13,008 nucleotides of DNA from Pseudomonadota bacterium (GCA_023415605.1 JAEZKB010000214.1:1-13008), one strand, 5' to 3'; numbered from the stretch's first letter, positions 5,309-13,008 are shown. Translations and numbers: made by a program. Notes: generated by a model not told the origin, from the sequence alone.

Positions 5309-7285
5309 ATGATCAAGGTGACGTTCCCCGACGGTGCAGTACGCGACTATGCGCGTGGCACCACCGGGACCACCGTGGTCGAGGGCATCTCCCCCAGCCT
5401 GGCCAAGAAGACTGTTGCGATGAAGTGGAACGGGGTGCTCAGCGACCTCTCCGATCCACTCGACGAGGACGGCAGGATCGAGTTCGTGATGCGCGACAGC
5501 GCCGACGGGCTCGGCCTGATCCGTCACGACGCCGCGCATGTCCTTGCCGAAGCGGTGCAGGAGCTGTGGCCCAAGACGCAGGTCACGATCGGTCCTGTGA
5601 TCGAGAACGGTTTCTATTACGACTTCAAGCGCGACGAGCCGTTCTCCGAAGAGGACTTTCCGGTCATCGAGAAGAAGATGGCAGAGATCATCGCGCGCGG
5701 CGCCGCCTTCACCAAGGAAGTGTGGAGTCGCGACGAGGCCAAAAAGGTGTTCAAGGCCAAGGGCGAGGACTTCAAGGTCGAGCTGATCGATGCGATCCCC
5801 GATGACCAGTCGATCAAGATCTACAAGCAGGGTCAGTGGTTCGACCTCTGCCGTGGTCCGCACATGCGCTCGACCAAGGACGTTGGGACGGCCTTCAAGC
5901 TGACCAAGGTGGCGGGCGCCTATTGGCGTGGCGACAGCAACAATCCGGTGCTGAGCCGTATCTATGGCACGGCCTTCGCCAACCAGAAGGAGCTCGAGGA
6001 CTACCTCCACATGCTGGAGGAGGCCGAAAAGCGTGACCATCGCAAGCTGGGCAAGGAGCTCGATCTCTTCCACCTGCAGGAAGAGGCGCAGGGTTCGGTG
6101 TTCTGGCACCCCAAGGGCTTCACCATCTACAACCAGATGGAAGCGTACATTCGCCGCCGCCTCAACTCCTCGGGCTATGTCGAGGTCAAGACGCCGCAGC
6201 TGATGAACTCGAAGTTCTGGATCGCGTCGGGCCACTGGGGCAAGTATCGCGAGAACATGTTCGTGGTGCCCGACGAGGTGCCCAACACCGAGGAAGAAGG
6301 TCCGGTGCTGTCGGGCGAGGGCGAACTCATGGCTTTAAAGCCCATGAACTGCCCGGCGCACATCCAGATTTTCAATCAGGGCATCAAGTCGTATCGCGAC
6401 CTGCCAATCCGCATGGCGGAGTTTGGCTGCTGCCACCGCAACGAGGCTCATGGCGCGCTCCATGGCCTGATGCGCGTGCGGCAGATGACGCAGGACGACG
6501 CGCATATCTTCTGCCGCGAGGACCAGATCCAGTCCGAGACCGAGCACTTCGTGCATCTGCTCTATTCGGTCTATGGCCACATGGGTTTCGAAAACGTCGT
6601 CATCAAACTGGCGACACGGCCGGAGAAATTCGGTGGCACGATCGAGCGCTGGGACGCGGCCGAGAAGGCCTTGGGCGATGCGCTCAAGGCCACGGGCTAT
6701 GATTTCGAGATCGCCGAGGGCGAGGGTGCCTTCTATGCTCCCAAGCTCGAGTTCCATCTCAAGGACGCCATCGGCCGGTCATGGCAGGTCGGCACGCTGC
6801 AGCTTGACTACGTGCTGCCCGAACGCCTGGATGCCACCTATGTGGCGGAGGACGGCTCGCGCAAATACGCAGTGATGCTGCATCGCGCGATCCTCGGGTC
6901 GCTCGAGCGGTTTATCGGCATGATGATCGAGAACTATGCCGGCAAGATGCCGATGTGGTTGGCGCCGACGCAGGTCGTCGTCGCCACGGTGGTGTCCGAT
7001 GCGGACGAGTATGCCACCAAGCTGGTCAACCAGCTCAAGGCGGCTGGCGTGCGCGCGGAACTCGATATCCGCAACGAGAAGATCAACTACAAGGTGCGTG
7101 AGCACTCGGTGCAAAAAGTGCCGCTGATGTTCGTGGTCGGCAAGCGCGAGGCCGAAGAGGGCACCGTCTCCGTTCGCCGTCTCGGCTCGGAGGGTCAGCA
7201 GGTCCGTCCGGCCATGGATGCGATTGTCGACCTGATGGCCGAAGTGGTGCCGCCGGACCTCAAGCAGGCCAAAGCCGCAGCCTGA
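5309..7285 (+). CDS. thrS: Threonyl-tRNA synthetase
   Basis: Charges tRNA-Thr with threonine in the cytosol; class II synthetase. The 658-residue protein has the full bacterial layout: TGS domain (1-64); editing domain with HDAAH (H73, H77) and LCRGPH (C181, H185), which removes mischarged serine; catalytic core (about 240-535) with KPMNCPAH, the motif-2 arginine in CCHRNE (R377), DDAHIF and VMLHRAILGS; and an anticodon-binding domain (about 545-640). C348, H399 and H525 correspond to the known zinc ligands that select threonine. Compared with E. coli an acidic insert of roughly a dozen residues lies between ENMF and the KPMNCP motif (around 320-342). It has its own promoter candidate and a strong terminator, so it is probably monocistronic. 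Confidence 0.98.
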   Translation: MIKVTFPDGAVRDYARGTTGTTVVEGISPSLAKKTVAMKWNGVLSDLSDPLDEDGRIEFVMRDSADGLGLIRHDAAHVLAEAVQELWPKTQVTIGPVIENGFYYDFKRDEPFSEEDFPVIEKKMAEIIARGAAFTKEVWSRDEAKKVFKAKGEDFKVELIDAIPDDQSIKIYKQGQWFDLCRGPHMRSTKDVGTAFKLTKVAGAYWRGDSNNPVLSRIYGTAFANQKELEDYLHMLEEAEKRDHRKLGKELDLFHLQEEAQGSVFWHPKGFTIYNQMEAYIRRRLNSSGYVEVKTPQLMNSKFWIASGHWGKYRENMFVVPDEVPNTEEEGPVLSGEGELMALKPMNCPAHIQIFNQGIKSYRDLPIRMAEFGCCHRNEAHGALHGLMRVRQMTQDDAHIFCREDQIQSETEHFVHLLYSVYGHMGFENVVIKLATRPEKFGGTIERWDAAEKALGDALKATGYDFEIAEGEGAFYAPKLEFHLKDAIGRSWQVGTLQLDYVLPERLDATYVAEDGSRKYAVMLHRAILGSLERFIGMMIENYAGKMPMWLAPTQVVVATVVSDADEYATKLVNQLKAAGVRAELDIRNEKINYKVREHSVQKVPLMFVVGKREAEEGTVSVRRLGSEGQQVRPAMDAIVDLMAEVVPPDLKQAKAAA

Positions 7286-7291
7286 AACGAT

Positions 7292-7316
7292 AAGGGGCGC
7301 CAAAGAGGCGCCCTTT
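7292..7316 (+). terminator. thrS intrinsic terminator
   Basis: AAGGGGCGCC (7292-7301), loop AAAGA, and GGCGCCCTTT (7307-7316) form a 10-bp stem with one G-T pair, 6 bases after the thrS stop and ending in a short T-run. The convergent cupin gene ends at 7338, so the structure may stop both transcripts. Confidence 0.8.
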
Positions 7317-7337
7317 AGATTCAATAACCTGGCGGGA

Positions 7338-7694
7338 TCAGGCGGCGGATAATGCGCCGATCTCGATGGTAACCTTGCAACTCGTCTTGGTCGGTGTCAC
7401 GCAACGCGACAGGATCTGCGCGGCGTCCTCGCCAATGTTGCGGTAGCCGAACGGAATACCCGCCGGGACGCGGACGAAGCCGCCGGAGACAACGTGGCCC
7501 ACGGCGCCGCCGACCATGAATTCCAGCGTGCCATGCTCAACCACGAACACCGTTTCGGAGCGCTCGTTGATACGGGCGGGCACTTGGACGTTCGGCGGCA
7601 CTGAGTGCGAATGGGCGCGGTAGCGCAGGTCGGCACCATCAGCGTTGGCGACGAAGATCACGCGATTAGCGGAAATGAAGAAGGACTTGGACAT
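7338..7694 (-). CDS. Small cupin-fold protein lacking metal ligands
   Basis: A 118-residue single-domain cupin of unknown function. Cupin motif 2, G-X5-P-X-G-X2-H-X3-N, is matched exactly by residues 71-86 except that the metal histidine is F82. In motif 1 the HxH histidines are replaced by R41 and N43; only the glutamate (E47) and the glycine (G55, in EHGTLEFM) remain. The barrel is therefore probably intact but should not bind a metal in the usual way, pointing to a binding or sensor role, or an unrecognised chemistry. Start ATG 7694 has a weak GGGG site. It faces thrS tail to tail and diverges from the 82-residue unknown gene. Confidence 0.75.
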   Translation of the reverse strand: MSKSFFISANRVIFVANADGADLRYRAHSHSVPPNVQVPARINERSETVFVVEHGTLEFMVGGAVGHVVSGGFVRVPAGIPFGYRNIGEDAAQILSRCVTPTKTSCKVTIEIGALSAA

Positions 7695-7723
7695 ATGCGC
7701 CCCATTTTGTTCTCGTGCCCCAA

Positions 7724-7746
7724 ATCCGCATTAGCGCCACGCGGAT
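7724..7746. repeat. Inverted repeat in the cupin promoter region
   Basis: ATCCGC (7724-7729) and GCGGAT (7741-7746) form a perfect inverted repeat with an 11-base spacer, 30 bases upstream of the cupin start. The spacing suits a dimeric regulator, but no binding protein can be named. The rest of the 187-base divergent gap (7695-7881) shows no convincing promoter to me. Confidence 0.3.
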
Positions 7747-7881
7747 GAATGCAACTTGAACGAAGATTTCGGGCCCTACCTTGCCCTGCGTTGAACCAAG
7801 CTGTGCGTAACCCCATTCTTGCAGCACCAAGTCGATACGAAGGGTGTTAGCTCTTCAGGATTGCATTCTACGGGTGATGCT

Positions 7882-8130
7882 ATGGCACGCGCGCTTTATG
7901 TCGTGATTTTCAGCCGCGATAGCTGGTGGGTTGATTTCGAGGGCAAGGCCTATGGGCCCTTCGCGACGAAAGATATCGCGGCAGCCGAAGCCAAGCATCT
8001 CGCGCAGTTCGCCGCCCATTCGGGCAAGTCCAGCGAAGTCCTCGTTCCCGACGATACTGGCCGCCATCGCGTGGTGTGGGAAAGCGCGATCGAGTACCCC
8101 GCCCATGCGAGCTTCAAGGCGGCCGAGTAG
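7882..8130 (+). CDS. Small conserved-looking protein of unknown function
   Basis: An 82-residue soluble protein I do not recognise with certainty. The start ALYVVIFSRDSWWVDFEGK and the pattern strand, W-x-V, GPF-T, A-rich helix (residues 30-47), then a strand at EVLVPDDTGR, resemble small DUF2188-like proteins, but this is an impression. No signal peptide or membrane segment is seen. ATG 7882 is chosen with GGGTG at 7872-7876 as a weak ribosome binding site; a TTG at 7819 in frame would add 21 residues that look non-coding. Base usage is like the neighbours. Its stop codon lies inside the terminator hairpin at 8114-8140. Confidence 0.6.
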   Translation: MARALYVVIFSRDSWWVDFEGKAYGPFATKDIAAAEAKHLAQFAAHSGKSSEVLVPDDTGRHRVVWESAIEYPAHASFKAAE

Positions 8131-8140
8131 GCCGCCTTGA
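8114..8140. terminator. Bidirectional hairpin between converging genes
   Basis: TCAAGGCGGCC (8114-8124), loop GAGTA, and GGCCGCCTTGA (8130-8140) form a perfect 11-bp stem. It encodes the last residues and stop of the 82-residue protein and begins 2 bases after the yejA stop on minus. The following CCTTATTT on plus is a weak T-rich tail. It probably ends both transcripts. Confidence 0.65.
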
Positions 8141-8142
8141 CC

Positions 8143-9999
8143 TTATTTACCGCCGGTCTTGGCGGCCTTTTCCGCGTCCCACCACCAAGCTGTCGGGAAG
8201 CCGACCGAGTAAGTCGGGATCTTGGCATGGCTGAAGCGATTCCACATGGCGACGCGTTCATCCACTGCGGCATAGCTCGGAATGATTATTTGCTTGGCCA
8301 GAAGCACTCGGTCTAGGGCATGTGTGGCGGCGATCAGGGTTTCGCGGTCGTCGGCATAGATGACCTTTTGGATCAGCGCGTCGACGCCAGGATCCTTGAT
8401 GCCTGAATAGTTGCGCGAATTAGGCGTGTCGGCCGCCGCCGAGCCCCAGAAGTCTAGCTGCTCGTTACCAGGCGAGAGGGTCTCGCCCCAGGCATTGTAG
8501 GTGATATCGAAATCGCGATTGCGCAGCCGGTCCTGGTACTGCGCCGAGTCCGCCGAGCGGATGGTCACCTGGATGCCGATGCGTCCGAGATTGGTGACGA
8601 GGTTTTCAGCCACCGGCTCAATGGTTGGCCCGTCGAGCAGAATCTCGATGGTGAAAGGCTTTCCGTCCGGCGTCATGCGGGTCGAGCCGTTGAGGACGTA
8701 GCCGGCTTCGTCGAGAAGCCGCACGGCCTCGCCGAGATTCTTGCGCAGGTTCTCCGAGCCGCCCACCGGGTTGGTGTAGCGCGTGGTCAGTACCTCGGGG
8801 GGGATCAGGTCCTTGACGCTTTCGAGGATTTCCAGTTCTTCCCCGGTGGGCGGACCATCGGGGGCGGCAAGCTCGGTGCGGAAGAAGAACGAGTTCACCC
8901 GATTGTACTCGCCGTAAAACAGCGTCTTTTGCAGCTGTTCGAAGTCGAAGGCGTAGTTGAGGGCGCGGCGCACCCGCTCGTCCTGGAACTGCGGCTTACG
9001 CAGGTTGTAGATGAAGCCGACCATGGCGCCGCTATCAGCCATTGGCTCCTTGTAGCGCTCGCGCACCACCCGGCCGTCCTTGGCTGCCGGGAAGTCGTAG
9101 GCGGTGGCCCAGCGCGCGGCGCGGTTCTCGCTCCAATAGTCGAACTGGTCGGCCTTGAAGGCCTCGAAAGCGACGTCGGTATCGCGGAAGAACTCGTAGC
9201 GCAGGGTATCGAAATTGTTGGTGCCGATCTCGCTCGGCTTGTCGGCGGCCCAGTAGTCCTCGACCCGCTTGTAGGTTACCGACGTGCCGGCGTTGAAAGA
9301 GTCCAGCCGATAGGGACCCGACCCCATCGGGATTTCCAGCGTTGAGGCACCGATGTCGCGCTGCTTGCCGCTAGCATCGGTTCCTTCCCACCAATGCTTA
9401 GGCAGGATCGGGAACTCGCCGACGATCATCGGCAGCTCGCGGTTGCCGGTTTCCTTGAAGGTGAAGGTGACCTCGCCCTCGCCAGTGGCTTCTACCTTCT
9501 CCACGTTGGCGTAGTAGCTGGCCATGAACTTGTTGAGCTCGATCGCCTTCTCAAAACTCCAGATCACATCGTCGGCGGTGATCGGCTGGCCGTCCCACCA
9601 CTTCGCATCCGGATCGAGCCGGAAGGTGGCCGACGAGAAATCGTCGGGGTAGGACAGGGCCTCGGCAATCAGGCCGTAGGCGGTCGAGGTTTCGTCAAGG
9701 GTGTGTGTCAGCAGAGACTCGTAGACGAGCCCTGCGGTCGGCGCGGCCTCTCCCTTGTCGAGGATCGGGTTGAAAGTGTCGAAGCTGCCGAAGCCGGCCA
9801 GCCGCACCGTGCCGCCCTTGGGCGCGTCAGGATTGACATAGTCCAGATGCGTGAAGCCCTCGGGGTACTTCAACTCGCCCATCAGCGTGATGCCGTGGTG
9901 CCAAACCTTTTCGCCGGCCGCTGGCGTGGCGGTGTCCTGTGCGAAGGCCGGTGTGACGACGAGGGCGGCGGCGAAAGCAAATTGGGCGAAGGATTTCAT
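8143..9999 (-). CDS. yejA: Periplasmic peptide-binding protein of a Yej-type ABC importer
   Basis: A 618-residue family 5 extracellular solute-binding protein (SBP_bac_5) that captures oligopeptides in the periplasm and delivers them to YejBE. Residues 1-20 are a signal peptide with cleavage after A18-F19-A20. The mature N-terminus reads HGITLMGELKYPEGF and DAPKGGTVRLAGFGSFDTFN, typical of YejA, and GSGPYRLDSF is the family's lobe-linking motif. Its length is close to that of E. coli YejA. In known systems the substrates include microcin C and, in some Hyphomicrobiales, murein peptides. ATG 9999 is chosen; an in-frame TTG at 10023 would only lengthen the signal peptide. It is the last gene of the minus-strand cluster, 101 bases after yejF, with its own promoter candidate, unlike the yejA-first order of E. 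coli. Confidence 0.88.
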   Translation of the reverse strand: MKSFAQFAFAAALVVTPAFAQDTATPAAGEKVWHHGITLMGELKYPEGFTHLDYVNPDAPKGGTVRLAGFGSFDTFNPILDKGEAAPTAGLVYESLLTHTLDETSTAYGLIAEALSYPDDFSSATFRLDPDAKWWDGQPITADDVIWSFEKAIELNKFMASYYANVEKVEATGEGEVTFTFKETGNRELPMIVGEFPILPKHWWEGTDASGKQRDIGASTLEIPMGSGPYRLDSFNAGTSVTYKRVEDYWAADKPSEIGTNNFDTLRYEFFRDTDVAFEAFKADQFDYWSENRAARWATAYDFPAAKDGRVVRERYKEPMADSGAMVGFIYNLRKPQFQDERVRRALNYAFDFEQLQKTLFYGEYNRVNSFFFRTELAAPDGPPTGEELEILESVKDLIPPEVLTTRYTNPVGGSENLRKNLGEAVRLLDEAGYVLNGSTRMTPDGKPFTIEILLDGPTIEPVAENLVTNLGRIGIQVTIRSADSAQYQDRLRNRDFDITYNAWGETLSPGNEQLDFWGSAAADTPNSRNYSGIKDPGVDALIQKVIYADDRETLIAATHALDRVLLAKQIIIPSYAAVDERVAMWNRFSHAKIPTYSVGFPTAWWWDAEKAAKTGGK

Positions 10000-10036
10000 C
10001 TTCTTGTTCTGTCCTCGGGCCAAGGGTTGTGAGGCA

Positions 10037-10064
10037 GTCTAGGGGTCGAGACGGCCAAGTCGAG
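10037..10064 (-). promoter_or_regulatory. Candidate internal promoter for yejA
   Basis: On minus, CTCGAC (10059-10064), a 16-base spacer and CTAGAC (10037-10042): five of six bases of CTTGAC and four of six of CTATAT. The transcript would begin near 10030 with a leader of about 30 bases. A second CTCGAC at 10045-10050 makes a 14-base-period direct repeat that could be an operator. Confidence 0.4.
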
Positions 10065-10100
10065 AGGGTTTCCCGGCATTGTGTTCAAGTTACGGACGCC

Positions 10101-11729
10101 TCATTGCCGCAGCCCGTCAGCTTTTTCGGAGCGCAGATCGAAAGCCGCTGCCATGAGGGCGCGGGTATAGTCGGACTTGGGGCGCTCGAAGATCTCAACC
10201 GCCGGCCCATATTCCACCGCCTTGCCGTCCCGCATCACCAGGATGTCGTTGGCGAGGGCGCGAACCACGCGCAAATCGTGGGAGATGAAAAGGTAGGAGA
10301 GATTGTGCTTGCGCTGCAGCGCTCGCAGCAGGTCGACGACATTGGCCTGCACGCTCATGTCGAGCGCCGAGGTCGGCTCGTCCAGTACGACGAATTTCGG
10401 CTTGAGCGCCAAGGCGCGGGCGATGGCAATGCGTTGGCGCTGGCCGCCGGAGAATTCGTGCGGGTAACGGAAGCGGGTGTCGGGGTCGAGCCCGACCTCG
10501 GTCAGCGCCTGCACGACCCGGGCATCGATCTCGGCGCGGCCAAGGTCCTTCTGGTGCACCTGCAGCCCCTCGGCGACTATCTCGGCAATCGCCATGCGCG
10601 GGCTCAGCGAGCCGAACGGGTCCTGGAACACGATCTGCATGTCCTTGCGCAGCGGCCGCAGCGCTTGCCACGACAGTGTGTCGATTGGCCGGCCGATAAA
10701 GGCAATGTCGCCCTTGGACGCTATCAGCCGGAGCAGGGCGCGTCCCAGCGTGGTCTTCCCCGAGCCGCTTTCGCCGACGACGCCGAGGGTCTCGCCCTCG
10801 CGAACGATGATGTCGATGTCGTCGACGGCCTTGAAGTGGCCGGTGGCGCGCATAAGGATGCCGCTCCGCACGGGAAACCATACCTTCAAGCCCTTGGCTT
10901 CGATGACAGGTTTACTTCCGGTTTCCGGTTGGGGCGGTGTGCCGCGTGGTTCGGCGGCCAGCAGCTTCTTGGTATAGGCGTGCTGCGGAGAGGCGAAAAT
11001 CTGCTCGGTCGGACCGCTCTCGACGATCTCACCACCGGTCATCACATGGGTGATGTCCGCCATCTTCCGAACGATGCCGAGGTCGTGGGTGATGAAGAGG
11101 ATGGCCATGCCGTGTCGCGCCTGCAGCATGCGCAGGAGTTCGAGGATCTGCGCCTGCACGGTAACGTCCAAGGCGGTGGTCGGCTCGTCGGCGATCAATA
11201 AGTCGGGATTGTTGGCAAGCGCCATGGCGATCATTACGCGCTGGCGCTGCCCGCCCGACAACTGGTGCGGAAAGGCCTGGAGTTTCGCTTCAGGATCGGG
11301 GATGCCGACTTCGCGTAGCAGCTCAAGCGTCCGGATCCGCGCTGCGGTCCGGCCGAGCCCCTGATGCGTCTTCAGCGCTTCGCCTATCTGGCGTTCGACC
11401 CGGTGCAGCGGGTTGAGCGAGCTCATCGGTTCCTGAAAGATCATCGAGATCGGACCGCCGCGGACGCCGCGCAATTCCTGCGCCCCCGCCGTCATGAGGT
11501 CCTTGCCCTTGAACAAGATCTGCCCGCCGGGATGCTGCGCCTGCGGGTAGGGCAGCAGCTTGAGGATCGATAGCGCGGTCACGGACTTGCCGGAGCCGCT
11601 TTCGCCCACCAACGCCACCGTCTCGCCACGGCCGATATCAAACGATACACCCCTGACAGCCGCTAGCACCTGGTCGCCGGAGCGGAAATCGACCTTGAGG
11701 CCGCGGATGGAGAGCAGGGGGGCGGTCAT
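10101..11729 (-). CDS. yejF: Dual-domain ABC ATPase of the Yej peptide importer
   Basis: A 542-residue fusion of two ATP-binding cassettes that drives peptide import through YejB and YejE at the inner face of the membrane. First cassette: Walker A GESGSGKS (42-49), Q-loop Q99, signature LSGGQ (157-161), Walker B LLIADEP (D181, E182), switch H215. Second cassette: Walker A GESGSGKTT (319-327), Q-loop Q369, signature FSGGQ (426-430), Walker B VVLDEP (D450, E451), switch H484. All catalytic residues are present in both halves, so both sites should hydrolyse ATP. The linker near 258-275 is proline-rich. The ATG lies in an ATGA overlap with the yejE stop, indicating coupled translation. Paralogous dipeptide transporters split these cassettes into DppD and DppF; the fusion is typical for Yej. 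Confidence 0.95.
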   Translation of the reverse strand: MTAPLLSIRGLKVDFRSGDQVLAAVRGVSFDIGRGETVALVGESGSGKSVTALSILKLLPYPQAQHPGGQILFKGKDLMTAGAQELRGVRGGPISMIFQEPMSSLNPLHRVERQIGEALKTHQGLGRTAARIRTLELLREVGIPDPEAKLQAFPHQLSGGQRQRVMIAMALANNPDLLIADEPTTALDVTVQAQILELLRMLQARHGMAILFITHDLGIVRKMADITHVMTGGEIVESGPTEQIFASPQHAYTKKLLAAEPRGTPPQPETGSKPVIEAKGLKVWFPVRSGILMRATGHFKAVDDIDIIVREGETLGVVGESGSGKTTLGRALLRLIASKGDIAFIGRPIDTLSWQALRPLRKDMQIVFQDPFGSLSPRMAIAEIVAEGLQVHQKDLGRAEIDARVVQALTEVGLDPDTRFRYPHEFSGGQRQRIAIARALALKPKFVVLDEPTSALDMSVQANVVDLLRALQRKHNLSYLFISHDLRVVRALANDILVMRDGKAVEYGPAVEIFERPKSDYTRALMAAAFDLRSEKADGLRQ

Positions 11730-12886
11730 CGGAAGCTTTTCCGCGGATCGAAGGCGTCACGGACGCCTTCACCGGCAAAGACGACGAGCGTGAGAATGAG
11801 CGAGATGACGACGAAGCCGGTGATCCCCAGCCACGGCGCTTGCAGGTTCTCCTTGCCTTGGCTCAGGAGCTCACCCAGCGACGGCGAGCCAACGGGCAGG
11901 CCATAGCCGAGGAAGTCGAGCGAGGTCAGCGTGGTGATCGAGCCCGAGAGGATGAAGGGCATGAATGTCACCGTTGCCACCATGGCGTTGGGCAGCAGGT
12001 GTCGCACCATGATGGTCCAGTTGGACACGCCGAGCGCCCGGGCAGCGGCGACATACTCGAAATTGCGGGCGCGGAGGAATTCGGCGCGCACCACGCCCAC
12101 CAGCGTGACCCACGAGAACAGTAGCAGGATGATCAGCAGTGACCAGAAGCTCGGCACGATGACGCTGGAGACGATCAGCAGCAGGTAAAGCGAAGGCACC
12201 GAAGACCAGATCTCGATGAGCCGCTGCCCGATGAGATCAATCCAGCCGCCGAAAAAGCCCTGCACGGCGCCGGCGAGAATGCCGACCACGGAGGAGGCGA
12301 TGGTCAGCATCAGGCCGAACAGCACCGAAATGCGGAAGCCGTAGAGCACGCGCGCAAGCACGTCGCGGCCCTGGTCGTCGGTTCCCAGCCAGTGGAAGTT
12401 GCCCATGTTGCAGCCGGGGTCGTCGATGCCCTGCGGATAGGTCTTGCAGCGGGTGAGCGCGTCCATGGTCCACGATGGGGGCGACGGCGCAGCAGTGGGC
12501 AATTCGGTGTCGACGGTGCGGTAGTTGAAGCGGATCGGCGGCCAGAGCATCCAGCCATTGGCGTTTATCTCGTCGGCGATAAAGGGGTCACGATACTGCG
12601 TCTCGGAGAGGAAGCCACCAAACTTGCTCTCCGGGTAATTCACCACCACTGGAAACAGCAGTTCGCCCTTGTAGGAGACGACGATGGGCCGATCATTGGC
12701 GAGCAGTTCGCAAAAGAGTGTCAGCACAAAGAGGACGAGGAAGATCCACAGCGACCACACCGCCCGCCGATTGGCCTTGAAGGCCGCAAGTCTCCGCTGG
12801 TTGATCGGCGAGATCATGCTGGAGCGGGGCGCGTCGGCGGGCGCGAAAGCGAGGTAGGGAGTGCCGAAGATCGTCGCCGCGGGCAT
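11726..12886 (-). CDS. yejE: Permease subunit YejE of a peptide ABC importer
   Basis: A 386-residue inner-membrane protein of the OppC type, forming the channel with YejB. A first membrane segment (about 44-62) is followed by a long periplasmic stretch (about 64-155) with C147 and C159, as usual in YejE, then HWLGTDDQGRDVLARVLYG (165-183) and five further hydrophobic segments. The cytoplasmic EAA-type loop EYVAAARALG (277-286) is where the ATPase docks. ATG 12886 is chosen because it overlaps the yejB stop as TGATG; an ATG 23 codons further in is possible, and an upstream in-frame start at 12928 would lie inside yejB. Its stop overlaps yejF by ATGA. Confidence 0.93.
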   Translation of the reverse strand: MPAATIFGTPYLAFAPADAPRSSMISPINQRRLAAFKANRRAVWSLWIFLVLFVLTLFCELLANDRPIVVSYKGELLFPVVVNYPESKFGGFLSETQYRDPFIADEINANGWMLWPPIRFNYRTVDTELPTAAPSPPSWTMDALTRCKTYPQGIDDPGCNMGNFHWLGTDDQGRDVLARVLYGFRISVLFGLMLTIASSVVGILAGAVQGFFGGWIDLIGQRLIEIWSSVPSLYLLLIVSSVIVPSFWSLLIILLLFSWVTLVGVVRAEFLRARNFEYVAAARALGVSNWTIMVRHLLPNAMVATVTFMPFILSGSITTLTSLDFLGYGLPVGSPSLGELLSQGKENLQAPWLGITGFVVISLILTLVVFAGEGVRDAFDPRKSFR

Positions 12887-13008
12887 CAGACCTCCCGGCT
12901 CTCGAAGTCGATACGCGGGTCGATCCACATATAGATGAGGTCCGACACTAGCCCGATGACGAGCCCCATCAGCGAGAAGATGTAGAGCGTGGCAAAGACC
13001 ACCGGATA
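12886..13008 (-). CDS. yejB: Permease subunit YejB, C-terminal end only
   Basis: The last 40 residues of an open frame that runs in from beyond the window edge: a hydrophobic segment (YPVVFATLYIFSLMGLVIGL) followed by VSDLIYMWIDPRIDF and the stop TGA at 12886-12888. The final membrane helix plus the DPRIDF ending is the usual C-terminus of OppB/YejB permeases. The identification leans on its position directly before yejE with a TGATG overlap. No other start, nor any yejA upstream of it, can be seen from this window. Confidence 0.8.
   Translation of the reverse strand, partial: YPVVFATLYIFSLMGLVIGLVSDLIYMWIDPRIDFESREV

Noticed and set aside
5204..6235. A 343-codon open frame on minus across thrS
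   Set aside because: Antisense to the thrS editing and catalytic domains; no recognisable domain or start context.
10029..11201. A 390-codon open frame on plus across yejF
   Set aside because: Antisense to a complete ABC ATPase; repetitive GC-driven composition and no motif.
1..13008. CRISPR, tRNA/rRNA, insertion sequence, toxin-antitoxin or phage genes
   Set aside because: No repeat array, tRNA cloverleaf, transposase, integrase or related motif was found on reading both strands; every large frame with family motifs is housekeeping or transport.

Overview
This is about 13 kb of compact, high-GC chromosomal DNA, apparently from an alphaproteobacterium, most likely of the order Hyphomicrobiales (a Devosia-like or other rhizobial relative). 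The evidence is the protein styles (SlyX, NifU-like scaffold, YejBEF/YejA), the neighbourhood folE / Fe-S scaffold / yidD / thrS, promoter candidates close to CTTGAC-N16/17-CTATAT, and a perfect CtrA-type box. The genus is inference. No tRNA, rRNA, CRISPR array, insertion sequence or prophage gene was seen, and no gene-free stretch exceeds about 190 bases.

Layout. (1) 1-1038, plus strand: a rhomboid protease and slyX, overlapping at TGATG, behind a promoter that carries TTAA-N7-TTAA. (2) 1032-3038, minus strand: folE, then an AraC/GyrI-like regulator, then hisI, whose end overlaps slyX tail to tail. (3) 3039-3189: a divergent control region in which a single palindrome, CTATATAG, can serve as the -10 for both directions. 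(4) 3190-7285, plus strand: NifU-like Fe-S scaffold and yidD (overlapping), an HPP membrane protein, an exported SleB-family cell-wall hydrolase, and thrS with a clear terminator. (5) 7338-8130: a divergent pair, a cupin without metal ligands on minus and an 82-residue unknown on plus. (6) 8143-13008, minus strand: a Yej-type peptide importer read yejB (3' end only) - yejE - yejF - yejA. The two permeases and the ATPase overlap by 1-4 bases; the binding-protein gene yejA follows after about 100 bases with its own promoter candidate.

How the genes work together. Most are housekeeping: histidine synthesis (hisI), folate/pterin synthesis (folE), Fe-S assembly, membrane-protein insertion (yidD) and tRNA-Thr charging (thrS). 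Two sets touch the envelope: the SleB-type hydrolase can cut peptidoglycan, and Yej-type importers bring in oligopeptides, including murein peptides in some Hyphomicrobiales. A functional link here is speculation.

I found no clearly new biological system. The points most worth a second look are regulatory: the shared palindromic -10, the CtrA box, the hairpin abutting the hisI start codon and the structured folE leader. Two proteins also have degenerate metal or cluster sites (the cupin and the Fe-S scaffold), and yejA sits at the unusual end of its operon.
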